From Paracoccaceae bacterium (GTDB lineage Bacteria > Pseudomonadota > Alphaproteobacteria > Rhodobacterales > Rhodobacteraceae), in NCBI GenBank assembly GCA_012103375.1, contig WLWX01000001.1, forward strand, positions 920,501 through 984,500: a stretch of 64,000 nt of DNA, in the 5' to 3' direction. This document shows, piece after piece, positions 18,412 through 27,428 of this stretch. Made by a program: the position numbers and the translations under genes. Position 1 is the first letter of the stretch, and the number at the start of each line of letters is the position of its first letter. Below the pieces are notes generated by a model. That model worked only from the letters and a program-made list of their open reading frames with translations. It did not search any database and was not told the DNA's origin.

Positions 18412-19691
18412 AGACAGAATTCAGCGACGCCCAGCTTGCCGACCCCGACATCGCGCGCAGCAACGATATTCTGCGGGCCTGTGTCCATTGCGGATTCTGC
18501 ACCGCGACCTGCCCGACCTATCAGGTGCTGGGGGATGAATTGGACAGCCCACGCGGGCGCATCTATCTGATCAAAGATATGCTGGAGGCCGGTCGCCCGG
18601 CGGATGAGAAAACCGTCAAGCATATCGACCGCTGCCTCAGCTGTCTGGCCTGCATGACGACCTGCCCGTCAGGCGTGCACTACATGCATCTGGTCGATCA
18701 CGCCCGCGCGCATATCGAGGCGACCTATCGCCGCCCGATGGGCGAGCGCTTGCTGCGTGGGCTGTTGGCCCGCGTTTTGCCCTATCCCCGCCGGTTCCGG
18801 ATGGCCCTGCTGGGGGCGAAAATGGCGCGCCCGTTTCGCCGCTGGCTGCCTGACGCGCGGCTTCGTGCAATGGTGGCGATGGCGCCGAAAACCGTACCGC
18901 CAGTGTCGCGCAACGACGATCCGCAGACCTTCCCGGCAGTCGGGGACCGCAAGATGCGCGTCGCGCTGATGACAGGTTGCGCACAGAAGGCGCTTAACAC
19001 CGATATCAACGACGCCACGATCCGCCTGCTGACGCGGTTGGGGGCCGAGGTCATCGTCGCGCGCGGGCAGGGGTGTTGCGGCGCGCTGGTGCACCACATG
19101 GGCCGGGTCGATGAAAGTCACCGGTTCGCCCGCGCCAACATCGCCGCCTGGTGGGGCGAGGGTGCGCTGGATGCCATCGTCATCAACACCTCGGGCTGTG
19201 GCACGACGGTCAAAGACTACGGCCACATGTTCCGCAACACGCCCGAGGCTGAGGCGGCCAAATGGTCCTCGGACATAGCGATGGACGTGACCGAGGTAGT
19301 GGCAAAGCTGGGCCTGCCTGACGGGCCGGGCAATGGCCTGCGCGTCGCCTATCACGCGGCCTGTTCGCTGCAACATGGCCAGCAAATCAAGACCCTGCCC
19401 AAAGACCTTCTGCGCACAGCAGGGTTCGAGGTGGTAGAGCCTGCCGACAGTCACCTCTGCTGCGGCTCAGCCGGAACCTATAATCTGATGCAGCCCGAGA
19501 TCTCGGGCCAGTTAAAGACGCGAAAAGTGCAGACGCTGGAAGCAACAGCGCCCGAAGTGATCGCTGCGGGAAACATCGGTTGCATGATGCAGATCGGCGG
19601 CGGGACGGGCTTGCCCGTGGTCCATACCGTCGAATTGCTGGATTGGGCGACAGGAGGCCCCAAGCCAGCGGCACTGGTGAGTCAGCCATAG
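18408..19691 (+). CDS. glcF: glycolate oxidase iron-sulfur subunit GlcF
   Basis: 427 residues. Two 4Fe-4S motifs near the N-terminus (CVHCGFCTATCPT and CLSCLACMTTCPS) are followed by two CCG/heterodisulfide-type domains (GCCGALVHHMG and HLCCGSAGTYN). It carries electrons from the GlcD/GlcE flavins to the respiratory chain. The start overlaps the end of glcE, a sign of translational coupling. Confidence 0.95.
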   Translation: MKTEFSDAQLADPDIARSNDILRACVHCGFCTATCPTYQVLGDELDSPRGRIYLIKDMLEAGRPADEKTVKHIDRCLSCLACMTTCPSGVHYMHLVDHARAHIEATYRRPMGERLLRGLLARVLPYPRRFRMALLGAKMARPFRRWLPDARLRAMVAMAPKTVPPVSRNDDPQTFPAVGDRKMRVALMTGCAQKALNTDINDATIRLLTRLGAEVIVARGQGCCGALVHHMGRVDESHRFARANIAAWWGEGALDAIVINTSGCGTTVKDYGHMFRNTPEAEAAKWSSDIAMDVTEVVAKLGLPDGPGNGLRVAYHAACSLQHGQQIKTLPKDLLRTAGFEVVEPADSHLCCGSAGTYNLMQPEISGQLKTRKVQTLEATAPEVIAAGNIGCMMQIGGGTGLPVVHTVELLDWATGGPKPAALVSQP

Positions 19692-19708
19692 GCCGAGACG
19701 TCATCATT

Positions 19709-19733
19709 GCCTGTCTTCTTTTCACAAATACTC
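19709..19733. repeat. 25-bp dispersed repeat, minus orientation
   Basis: The exact reverse complement of 23819-23843 and a near relative of both arms of the hairpin at 7494-7558. It lies just after the glcF stop. Confidence 0.75.
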
Positions 19734-19883
19734 CGGGGGCGTGGGGGCTGGCCCCCACTCAACAGCCGCTCCAACGCGCGAACTGAGCACTGGGACTGCA
19801 AAACCTCAGCCCTGCCACAATCCTGTCAAATCCTTGCCGCCGGATTGAAATAGTTTCGAATGCGTGAACAATCGGGGCTGATC

Positions 19884-20711
19884 ATGATGCGCGCTTTCCT
19901 TCTGACTTTGACGTCCGCCCTGTTTTTGGGCGCTCCGGCGTTGGCAAATGACCCGACCGCGCTTTCCAAACTGGTCACCGGGAATGATTCGAAAGGCTGG
20001 GAGGCCGTCGGCCGCATCGACGTGGCCGGGCGCAGTTTCTGCACCGGTGCGCTGATTGCGCCCAATCTGGTGCTGACGGCGGGGCATTGCCTGTTCAATC
20101 CCAAGACCCTGGCGCGGGTCGCCAATGACGAGGTTCAGTTTCGCGCTGGTTGGCGCAGCGGGCGGGCATCGGCCTATCGCGGTGTGCGCAGCAGCGTCGT
20201 GCATCCCGATTTCGACTATGGCGGGCCTGACAAGGTGCATCGCGTCGCCAACGATCTGGCCTTGCTGGAACTGGATCATCCGGTCGAAAATGTCTCGGTC
20301 ACGCCGTTTGATATTGCAAAGCGTCCGCGCAAAGGGGCCGAGGTTGCGGTGGTGTCTTATGCTGTGGATCGCGCCGATAACCCAAGCCTGCAACAGCTTT
20401 GCCATGTGCTGGCCCGTCAGTCCGGGGCGCTGGTTCTGTCGTGTGATGCCAATTTCGGAACCTCGGGGGCGCCGGTCTTTGTGATGGATCAGGGGGTCGC
20501 GCGGATCGTTTCGGTGATCTCGGCCAAGGCGGATCTGAAGGGCAAGACCGTGTCGCTGGGTACGTCGCTGCAAAAACCACTGGCCGAGATGCGGACTTTG
20601 CTTGCCGCACAGCCCGGTCCGGGCACCACGACGGCAGGATCGCTTCCCAAAGTGCGCCGGTTGTCGGTCGGCGAACAACGCAATACCGGTGCGAAATTTT
20701 TGCGCCCGTGA
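19884..20711 (+). CDS. secreted trypsin-like serine protease (S1, V8-like)
   Basis: About 275 residues with a Sec signal peptide (MMRAFLLTLTSALFLGAPAL, cleavage near ALA-ND). The catalytic triad is visible: His in VLTAGHC, Asp in NDLALLEL and Ser in FGTSGAPVF. The GTSGAP form, instead of GDSGGP, is closer to glutamyl-endopeptidase (V8)-type and many roseobacter trypsin-like proteins. Cysteines in CTGAL, GHC, LCHV and SCDA could form disulfides. An in-frame ATG at 19860 exists, but the signal peptide begins best at 19884/19887. The protease probably acts in the periplasm or outside the cell. Confidence 0.85.
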   Translation: MMRAFLLTLTSALFLGAPALANDPTALSKLVTGNDSKGWEAVGRIDVAGRSFCTGALIAPNLVLTAGHCLFNPKTLARVANDEVQFRAGWRSGRASAYRGVRSSVVHPDFDYGGPDKVHRVANDLALLELDHPVENVSVTPFDIAKRPRKGAEVAVVSYAVDRADNPSLQQLCHVLARQSGALVLSCDANFGTSGAPVFVMDQGVARIVSVISAKADLKGKTVSLGTSLQKPLAEMRTLLAAQPGPGTTTAGSLPKVRRLSVGEQRNTGAKFLRP

Positions 20712-20759
20712 TCGTTGATCAACGCTAGATCGCTGATATTACGCAATAAATCACCCTCC

Positions 20760-20786
20760 CCCACGCCCCTTGAACGGGGTCGTGGG
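20760..20786. terminator. GC-rich hairpin between protease and hsp20 genes
   Basis: CCCACGCCCC pairs with GGGGTCGTGGG across the loop TTGAAC with one bulged base. There is no T-tract, so it may be a weak terminator of the protease gene or a regulatory hairpin ahead of hsp20. Confidence 0.35.
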
Positions 20787-20896
20787 AATGCCCATATCGC
20801 TGATGTCGGATGCCTTAACAGGGTTCGGCGCTTCACCTGCCCGTCCGATAATCGGAGGGCTGACATCGTTATCGCTTATGCAAAGGATGACCTGAT

Positions 20897-21367
20897 ATGC
20901 GTAGTTTTGACCTGACACCCCTGTACCGTGCCACCGTTGGTTTCGACCAGATGGCCGACCTGATGGACCGGGTGCTGACCGAACCAAGTGGCGGGCAGAC
21001 CTATCCCCCCTACAACATTGAAAAAACCGCCGAGGATGGCTGGCGTATCTCGATCGCTGCCGCTGGCTTTGGCGAAGACGACCTGAACGTGGAAGTGCGC
21101 GAAAGCAACCTGATCGTGTCGGCCAAACGGGCCGAAGATGACGCGGGGCGCAACTTTCTGCACCGTGGCATCGCCACCCGCGCGTTTGAACGCCGCTTCC
21201 ACCTGGCCGACCACGTCAAGGTGTCCGGCGCGTCTTATGTTAACGGCATGCTGAACATCGACCTGGTGCGCGAAGTGCCCGAGGCGCTGAAGCCGCGCAC
21301 GATCCAGATTGCCAAAGGCAAGACGGTCGAGGCGAAGGTTGTCGAGAAGAAGAAAAAAGCCGCCTGA
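20897..21367 (+). CDS. small heat-shock protein, Hsp20/alpha-crystallin family
   Basis: 156 residues, resembling IbpA-type small heat-shock proteins. The alpha-crystallin domain spans about residues 35-135 with GWRISIAAAGFGEDDLNVEV, NLIVSAKR, AFERRFHLADHVKVSGASY and NGMLNIDL. The C-terminus is lysine-rich (EKKKKAA), and an I-x-I-like TIQI lies nearby. It acts as an ATP-independent holdase for unfolding proteins. A 218-bp miniature element sits 15 bases after the stop, between the gene and its apparent terminator. Confidence 0.93.
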   Translation: MRSFDLTPLYRATVGFDQMADLMDRVLTEPSGGQTYPPYNIEKTAEDGWRISIAAAGFGEDDLNVEVRESNLIVSAKRAEDDAGRNFLHRGIATRAFERRFHLADHVKVSGASYVNGMLNIDLVREVPEALKPRTIQIAKGKTVEAKVVEKKKKAA

Positions 21368-21382
21368 GGCCGCTTTTGAGCT

Positions 21383-21600
21383 GATTGTGTTGAAAAACTC
21401 CGTTTTAGGGCCTGAACGATGATTTTTCTTTCCATGCAGCCCGATCCTAAATTTTTGGCGCGGGGGTCGGCCCAAATCGCCTACATGCGCTCACGCGCAG
21501 CCATGCGCTGTCTCGTGGTCAAAGCTTTCCGACTATTTCGCTTCATAGGTTTTCGCAAGAAATCCGCGACGCTCTGATTTCGGAGTTTTTCAACACAATC
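21383..21600. mobile_element. 218-bp miniature element (MITE), copy 1
   Basis: The ends are perfect 20-bp inverted repeats (GATTGTGTTGAAAAACTCCG), flanked by the 4-bp duplication AGCT (21379-21382 and 21601-21604). There is no transposase gene inside. The ends closely match those of the IS1182 element in this window. This copy lies between hsp20 and the hairpin terminator at 21611. Confidence 0.92.
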
Positions 21601-21610
21601 AGCTGAAACG

Positions 21611-21641
21611 AGGCGCGTCCCGAAAGGGGCGCGCCTTTTTC
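21611..21641 (+). terminator. rho-independent terminator of hsp20
   Basis: AGGCGCGTCCC pairs with GGGGCGCGCC across GAAA, followed by TTTTTC. Before the miniature element landed, it would have stood only about 25 bases after the hsp20 stop. Confidence 0.85.
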
Positions 21642-21707
21642 TATTGCAGCGAAGGTCTTTCACCGAACACGCCTTCATAGGGGTACTCGGCGAATATGCT
21701 GTCTGGC

Positions 21708-23780
21708 CTAACGGGTCAGACTCTCGGCCAGCCGCATCAGCGTGATCGCCTCGGCCCGGTAGCCGAAGTCGTCCGCGCCGCGCCCCTCGGTCGCCAGGGC
21801 GATGGCATCCGCATAGGACCAGTCGCCGATGTAATCTGACCCGCGCAGCAACTGGCCGAACCCCGCAATCGCGGCGGCAAAGACCATGTCGGTGTCGGGC
21901 GCCTGGGTGCCAACCGGGATCGGCGCTTCAATCAACCGACTGGTCGCCGCACCCGGTTCTTTCCAGCGCAGGCGCAAGAACGCCAGCTCGCTGTCTGATC
22001 CGGTCGTGGTGACCTCGGTGGAGCCATAGCGCAGCGGATCGTTCAGGATCGCGGGGCTGCCAACCGGCGTCACCTCGTAAAGCGCGGTGACCTGATGACC
22101 GGCTCCAATCTCACCCGCGTCCACGGCATCGTTGTTGAAATCCTCACGCCTGAGCGCGCGGGTTTCGTACCCGATCAGCCGGTATTCGGCGACAGTTGCT
22201 GGGTTGAATTCGACCTGCACCTTCACGTCGCCTGCAATCGGGAACAGCGCCCCGGTCAGCTGGTCGACCAGCACTTTTCGCGCCTCGGACAGCGTGCCGA
22301 TATAGGTGGCCTGCCCGTTGCCGTTCTGCGCCAGCGCCTGCATCGTCGCGTCATCCAGATTGCCGCGCCCGAAGCCGAGGACGGACAGGTAGGTGCCGGA
22401 GTCACGCTTGTCGGCGATGAAGGTTTTCAGCGCTTCCGGATCATTCAGCCCGACATTGAAATCACCGTCCGTCGCCAGAATGATGCGCGACACCTCGCCA
22501 TCCTCGGCCATGGCTTCAGCCACCTGATAGGCCTGCTGCAACCCAGCCTGTCCGGCGGTCGACCCGCCTGCCTCAAGTCGATCCAGCGCGGTCAGAATGG
22601 TGCTGCGATCCCCCGCAGCGGTCGGGGCCAGCACCTGCCCGGCGGACCCGGCATAGGTGACGATGGCGACCTGATCTTCGGGGCGCAACTCGGCCAGCAT
22701 CAGGCGAAAGCTCTGCTTCAACAGCGGCAGCTTGTCGGCGTCCTGCATCGACCCGGAGGTGTCGATCAGGAACACCAGGTTCAGCGGCGGGCGATCCGCC
22801 AGTGCGGGGAGTTCGCCTTGCAGGCCGATGCGCATCAGCTGGGTGTCGGGGTTCCACGGCGTTGCGCTGACCGAAACGGTTGGCTGAAACGGGGCCGCGC
22901 CGCCGTCCGGGGCTGCGTAATCGTAAGGGAAATAGTTCACCATCTCCTCTATCCGCACGGCCTCTGCCGGGGGCAGGCGGCCAGATGTCAGGGATGACCG
23001 CACCACAGACCAGCTGGCCGTGTCCACATCGACCGAGAAGGTCGAGACAGGTTCGGTGGTGACCGATTTCACCGGGTTCGCCGCCTCGTTGGCGAAAACC
23101 TCGGTGTCCGTTTCGGGCTGCAGGGCAATTACGTCCTTTTCAATGACCAGTCCAGTCGCATTGTCCGCGGCATAGCCTGCAACGGACCCGTCCATGGCCT
23201 GCGGTAAAGCCAGTGATTCCGCAGCTTCATTCGCCACACGGCTGCGCCCGGCAATAATTGTATTCGGGGCTTGCTTGACGCTGACGGTCGGCCTTGCCGG
23301 TGCGGCAGCCGCAAGGTCGGCATCGTCAAACGCAATGGTTTCCAGCACAGGTTCGGGGGCTGCTTCTTCCATCTCGACAGCATCGGCCAGAACCGTTTCC
23401 GTACGCAGATCGCGGCGTTCGAGGGTCGCGGTGTCCGTGGGCACTGCAAGAGGTTGGTCGCGCAGCACGATGTCCCCGCCACCGCCCGGCGTCAGCAAAT
23501 CCCGTGTCTGCGGGGTCACGATCAGAAATCCAACAGCGACCAGCGCCGTGGTGGCGGCGAGGCCACCGCGAGAGGTGAGGGTGTTCAGCATGGTTGACGC
23601 TCCTTGTCCGATGCTCGCCCACCATGGGCGATCGGACATGGGACGCGGCTGTGGGCGCGATCCTTGGGCGGCGTCGAAATTTTCCTGTGCGGCGCGCAGG
23701 ATTTCGCCGCGCCGAGCCGGGTCGGGCGGCGGTGTGGCGGCGGCAAGCGCGCGTTTCAGATCGTCGAGGTCGTCGGTCAT
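21708..23780 (-). CDS. membrane-anchored von Willebrand factor A protein (YfbK-like)
   Basis: 690 residues. A short cytoplasmic N-terminus (MTDDLDDLKRALAAATPPPD) is followed by one membrane helix at about 73-89 and a long periplasmic part. The segment RIEEMVNYFPYDYAAP precedes a VWA domain with an intact MIDAS (LVFLIDTSGSMQDADK) and the strand IILATDGDFNVGL. A DUF3520-like C-terminal domain completes the Ca-activated chloride channel/YfbK-like architecture. I choose ATG 23780, which has AAGG about nine bases upstream. It lies directly downstream of an ECF sigma factor, a place where anti-sigma factors are common, so its cytoplasmic N-terminus may act as one (inference). Confidence 0.82.
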   Translation of the reverse strand: MTDDLDDLKRALAAATPPPDPARRGEILRAAQENFDAAQGSRPQPRPMSDRPWWASIGQGASTMLNTLTSRGGLAATTALVAVGFLIVTPQTRDLLTPGGGGDIVLRDQPLAVPTDTATLERRDLRTETVLADAVEMEEAAPEPVLETIAFDDADLAAAAPARPTVSVKQAPNTIIAGRSRVANEAAESLALPQAMDGSVAGYAADNATGLVIEKDVIALQPETDTEVFANEAANPVKSVTTEPVSTFSVDVDTASWSVVRSSLTSGRLPPAEAVRIEEMVNYFPYDYAAPDGGAAPFQPTVSVSATPWNPDTQLMRIGLQGELPALADRPPLNLVFLIDTSGSMQDADKLPLLKQSFRLMLAELRPEDQVAIVTYAGSAGQVLAPTAAGDRSTILTALDRLEAGGSTAGQAGLQQAYQVAEAMAEDGEVSRIILATDGDFNVGLNDPEALKTFIADKRDSGTYLSVLGFGRGNLDDATMQALAQNGNGQATYIGTLSEARKVLVDQLTGALFPIAGDVKVQVEFNPATVAEYRLIGYETRALRREDFNNDAVDAGEIGAGHQVTALYEVTPVGSPAILNDPLRYGSTEVTTTGSDSELAFLRLRWKEPGAATSRLIEAPIPVGTQAPDTDMVFAAAIAGFGQLLRGSDYIGDWSYADAIALATEGRGADDFGYRAEAITLMRLAESLTR

Positions 23781-23818
23781 GTTCGGCATCCTTCGCGCAT
23801 GGGGCGCGGTTTGGATTT

Positions 23819-23843
23819 GAGTATTTGTGAAAAGAAGACAGGC
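23819..23843. repeat. 25-bp dispersed repeat, plus orientation
   Basis: The sequence starting GAGTATTTGTGAAAAGAAGA is identical to the reverse complement of 19709-19733. It lies between the sigma factor stop (23848) and the VWA gene start. Confidence 0.75.
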
Positions 23844-23847
23844 AGGG

Positions 23848-24396
23848 TCATGGGCCAGCCTCTTCGGTTTCGCGCAAGGCGCGCAGGTGTTTTCGCACTT
23901 CAGACAGCCGCCAGCTGACGGTGCCCTCGGAGATGCCAAGCGCGTCTGCCGCCTCGGCGTGGGTGAGCCCGTCGTCCATCGTCAGCGCCAGCGTGTCGCG
24001 CAGATCGTCGGGCAAACTGGCCATGGCCGTGGCCAGCCAGTCCTGCGCCTCGGCGGCCTCCTCCGCCTCGGCCCGGCGGGCCAGTTCCACTTCTCCCCAG
24101 CCGCTGGCGGCCTTGGCGTGGGTCGCGGCGCGGCGGCGGCGGTCATGGGCGGCGTTGACTGCGACGCGGTAGAGCCAGGTGGTAAATCGCGACTCGCCGC
24201 GAAACCCGCCCAGCTTGCGCGGCAGGGCCAGGCAGATGTCCTGCGTCAGATCCTCAGCCTCGGCCCGGTTGCCCAGGCTGCGGAAGGCGAAGGCGAACAG
24301 GCGGTCATAGTGGCGGTCAAGCAGGCTGGCAAACGCCGCCCTGTCTCCGCCAGCCGCCGCACGGGCCAGGCCTTCATCGCTCACTGTCATGCGCAT
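23848..24396 (-). CDS. ECF-type RNA polymerase sigma factor
   Basis: 182 residues with sigma-70 region 2 (LLDRHYDRLFAFAFRSLGNR, AEAEDLTQDICLALPRKLG) and region 4.2 (DALGISEGTVSWRLSEVRKH). There is no region 1 or 3, as expected for an ECF factor that redirects RNA polymerase to a small regulon. Alternative starts GTG 24399 and ATG 24390 are possible. The VWA gene follows on the same strand with 67 bases between. It is divergent from sdhC. Confidence 0.92.
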   Translation of the reverse strand: MRMTVSDEGLARAAAGGDRAAFASLLDRHYDRLFAFAFRSLGNRAEAEDLTQDICLALPRKLGGFRGESRFTTWLYRVAVNAAHDRRRRAATHAKAASGWGEVELARRAEAEEAAEAQDWLATAMASLPDDLRDTLALTMDDGLTHAEAADALGISEGTVSWRLSEVRKHLRALRETEEAGP

Positions 24397-24540
24397 CACG
24401 TTTGGTTCGACGCGCGCGGCGCGTCAATCCTTGGGGCGGCGGCGAAAAAACTTCGCAGCGGCGATGTTAGCGCCGCCACCCCCGTGACACCGCCGTGAAA
24501 AGGGCTATTACCTTAAGTGGCGCAATTCAGGGAGCCACCC

Positions 24541-24924
24541 ATGGCCGACGTGAACCGGGGCAATCGCCCGCTCAGCCCGCATCTGGCGATCTATCGCCCG
24601 CAGATGACCTCGATGACGTCGATATTCGTGCGGCTGACCGGGAACGCGCTGCTGGTGGCGGCGCTGATGATCGTCTGGTGGCTGTTGGCAGCGGCGACGG
24701 GGCCGGGGGCCTTCGCGGTGGCGGACGGGTTCATGCGGTCCTGGTTCGGCGATCTGGTCATGGTGCTGTCGCTTTGGGCGATCTGGTATCATTTGCTGGG
24801 GGGGCTCAGGCATCTGATCTGGGACACCGGGCGCGGGCTGGACCTGAAAAGCGCCTATGCGATGGGCTATGTCATGATCGGCGGGTCGCTGGTCCTGACG
24901 CTTTTGACGATCATCGTGCTGTAA
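24541..24924 (+). CDS. sdhC: succinate dehydrogenase cytochrome b556 subunit
   Basis: 127 residues with three membrane helices. The N-terminus carries the family motif RPLSPHLAIYRPQMTSMTSI, and WYHLLGGLRHLIWDTG contains the heme-ligand His region. It anchors complex II and helps form the quinone site and heme b. The ATG at 24541 follows GGGAGCCACCC. It is the first gene of sdhCDA. Confidence 0.95.
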   Translation: MADVNRGNRPLSPHLAIYRPQMTSMTSIFVRLTGNALLVAALMIVWWLLAAATGPGAFAVADGFMRSWFGDLVMVLSLWAIWYHLLGGLRHLIWDTGRGLDLKSAYAMGYVMIGGSLVLTLLTIIVL

Positions 24925-24934
24925 GGGGGCTGGA

Positions 24935-25306
24935 ATGGCATTTCTGACGGATAGAAAACGGGCCGAGGGGTTGGGATCGGCCAGGACCGGCACGGCGCAT
25001 TTCTGGTCGATGACGGTCAGTTCCGTGGCGCTTCTGATCCTGATCCCGCTGTTCCTCTTCACCTTCGGCGCAGTGCTCGGCCAGCCGTATGAGGCTGTCG
25101 TCGCCTACTACGCGCGCCCCGTTCCCGCACTGATCGCCGGGCTAACGCTGATCGTCGGGTTTCATCACTTCAAGGGTGGCGCGCAGGTGCTGATCGAAGA
25201 TTACGTGCATGGGTTGGCCAAGCACATCGCGATCCTGGCCGTCACTTTCATCAGTTACGCAGCGATGGCGGCCGGGGTTTATGCCCTGATCCGGCTGGCG
25301 CTTTAG
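24935..25306 (+). CDS. sdhD: succinate dehydrogenase hydrophobic membrane anchor
   Basis: 123 residues, three membrane helices and a short cytoplasmic N-terminus (FLTDRKRAEGLGSARTGTAH). The conserved VGFHHFKGGAQVLIEDYVH contains the His/Asp-Tyr residues near the heme and quinone site. It is spaced 10 bases after sdhC and 9 bases before sdhA, with an AGGGGGCTGG ribosome site. Confidence 0.93.
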   Translation: MAFLTDRKRAEGLGSARTGTAHFWSMTVSSVALLILIPLFLFTFGAVLGQPYEAVVAYYARPVPALIAGLTLIVGFHHFKGGAQVLIEDYVHGLAKHIAILAVTFISYAAMAAGVYALIRLAL

Positions 25307-25315
25307 GGGACCGGT

Positions 25316-27121
25316 ATGGCGGAATACGACTATGAAACCCACGAATATGACGTGGTGGTTGTGGGGGCCGGTGGCGCCGGTTTGCGCGCAACACTGGGCA
25401 TGGCCGAACAGGGGCTGCGCACCGCATGCGTAACCAAGGTCTTCCCGACGCGCAGCCACACCGTCGCCGCGCAGGGCGGCATTGCGGCCAGCCTGTCGAA
25501 TATGGGGCCGGACCATTGGCAGTGGCACATGTATGACACCGTCAAAGGGTCAGACTGGTTGGGCGATACTGACGCGATGGAGTATCTGGCGCGTGAGGCG
25601 CCCAAGGCGGTTTACGAGCTGGAACACTACGGCGTCCCGTTTTCGCGCACTGAAGAGGGCAACATCTATCAGCGCCCCTTCGGCGGTCACACGACCGAAT
25701 TCGGCGAAGGCCCCCCGGTGCAGCGAACCTGTGCGGCTGCGGATCGGACAGGGCACGCGATTCTGCATACGCTTTATGGTCAAAGCCTGAAGCAGAAGGC
25801 GGAATTCTTCGTCGAATATTTCGCCATCGACCTGATCATGTCCGATGACGGCGTCTGCCAGGGTGTGCTGTGCTGGAAGCTGGACGACGGCACGCTGCAT
25901 GTCTTTGCCGCCAAAATGACGGTTCTGGCAACCGGCGGCTATGGTCGTGCCTATTTCAGCGCGACCTCGGCCCACAGTTGCACTGGCGATGGTGGCGGCA
26001 TGGTCGCGCGCGCTGGGCTGCCGCTTCAGGATATGGAATTCGTGCAGTTCCACCCAACCGGGATTTATGGCGCCGGGGTACTGATCACCGAAGGCGCGCG
26101 GGGCGAGGGCGGATATCTGACGAACTCGGAAGGTGAGCGGTTCATGGAACGCTATGCCCCGACCTACAAGGATCTGGCCAGTCGGGATGTGGTCAGCCGT
26201 TGCATGACGATGGAAATCCGCGAAGGGCGCGGCATCGGCGACAAAAAGGATCACATCCATCTGAATCTGTCGCATCTGCCGCCGGAAACCCTGGCGCTAC
26301 GCCTGCCGGGGATCAGCGAAAGCGCGCGGATTTTCGCGGGCGTGGATCTGACAAAGCAACCGATCCCGGTCATTCCGACCGTGCACTATAATATGGGTGG
26401 CATCCCGACGAACTACTGGGGCGAGGTTCTGAACCCGACCGAGGGTGACCCGGATGCCATTGCGCCGGGCCTGATGGCCGTGGGTGAGGCTGGTTGTGCA
26501 AGCGTGCACGGGGCAAATCGCCTCGGCTCGAACAGCCTGATCGACCTGGTGGTCTTTGGCCGCGCGGCGGCAATCAAGGCGGGTGAGGTTGTGGACGCCG
26601 CCAGCGCCGTACCGACGCCGAACAAGGCAAGCATAGACGCCGGACTGTCGCGGTTCGACGCGCTGCGCAATGCCGGCGGCGCAGTGCCGACGGCGAACCT
26701 GCGTGATGAAATGCAGGCCGCGATGCAGGCGGATGCGGCGGTGTTCCGCACCGACAAGACGCTGGCCGAAGGCGTCAAAGCGATGACCGATATCGCGGGT
26801 CGCGAAGACGACCTGCATGTCACCGACCGCAGCCTGGTCTGGAACAGCGACCTGATGGAAACGCTGGAACTGACCAACCTGCTGCCCAGTGCACTGGCCA
26901 CCGTGGTCAGCGCCGAAGCCAGGAAGGAAAGCCGCGGCGCCCACGCGCATGAAGATTATCCGGACCGTGACGATGACAACTGGCGCAAACACACGCTGGC
27001 AACCGTCGACGGCAGCAACGTGGCTCTGACCTATCGCCCGGTGCATCTGGACCCGCTGACCGATGAGCGCGACGGTGGTATAGACATGAAGAAAATCGCT
27101 CCTAAAGCGCGGGTGTATTGA
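25316..27121 (+). CDS. sdhA: succinate dehydrogenase flavoprotein subunit
   Basis: A 601-residue catalytic subunit of complex II (succinate to fumarate). FAD Rossmann motif [12 protein letters not shown] is near residue 15, the covalent-FAD His is in [12 protein letters not shown], and active-site segments are [20 protein letters not shown] and [11 protein letters not shown]. The C-terminal [18 protein letters not shown] motif is intact. Length is normal. Its iron-sulfur partner sdhB, usually a few hundred bases downstream in this group, is now 9.3 kb away. Confidence 0.97.
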   Translation: MAEYDYETHEYDVVVVGAGGAGLRATLGMAEQGLRTACVTKVFPTRSHTVAAQGGIAASLSNMGPDHWQWHMYDTVKGSDWLGDTDAMEYLAREAPKAVYELEHYGVPFSRTEEGNIYQRPFGGHTTEFGEGPPVQRTCAAADRTGHAILHTLYGQSLKQKAEFFVEYFAIDLIMSDDGVCQGVLCWKLDDGTLHVFAAKMTVLATGGYGRAYFSATSAHSCTGDGGGMVARAGLPLQDMEFVQFHPTGIYGAGVLITEGARGEGGYLTNSEGERFMERYAPTYKDLASRDVVSRCMTMEIREGRGIGDKKDHIHLNLSHLPPETLALRLPGISESARIFAGVDLTKQPIPVIPTVHYNMGGIPTNYWGEVLNPTEGDPDAIAPGLMAVGEAGCASVHGANRLGSNSLIDLVVFGRAAAIKAGEVVDAASAVPTPNKASIDAGLSRFDALRNAGGAVPTANLRDEMQAAMQADAAVFRTDKTLAEGVKAMTDIAGREDDLHVTDRSLVWNSDLMETLELTNLLPSALATVVSAEARKESRGAHAHEDYPDRDDDNWRKHTLATVDGSNVALTYRPVHLDPLTDERDGGIDMKKIAPKARVY

Positions 27122-27428
27122 CAGGGGTCGGTTCGGACGATCTGCCAACGAAGCAGAGATCGCCGCGTCGCCGAAAATTCTCGATGCGCTTGCGGGTTAT
27201 TGATACTTGGGCAGGGCCAGTTCCGCGCCTTCGGCGCAAGATCAGAAGCCGCCACCTGCCTGCCCGGATGTCCGTCATGGGTTGCGATTTCGACCTCCAC
27301 CCGGCCAGACATACGGCTGAATTGCCAAGAACTGGCAAACTGATCTTCTGGGCGGTCCATGGAAACTGGTGTAATGGTGGATCGCAACCTGCTTCTTAAG
27401 CCGGCCCCGCATCCAAGGAGGAGTTGAA
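27122..27428 (+). other. intergenic region after sdhA
   Basis: About 307 bases between sdhA and the lipoprotein gene with no convincing gene or hairpin terminator. It may carry the promoter or leader of the lipoprotein gene. An AAGGAGGAG ribosome site lies immediately before its ATG. Confidence 0.4.

Noticed and set aside
21481..21678. 65-residue open frame running through MITE copy 1 (ends RQRMAARERM)
   Set aside because: The same 39 codons recur at every MITE copy because the element is open in one frame from that end. The N-terminal part is random flank, so it is not a conserved gene.
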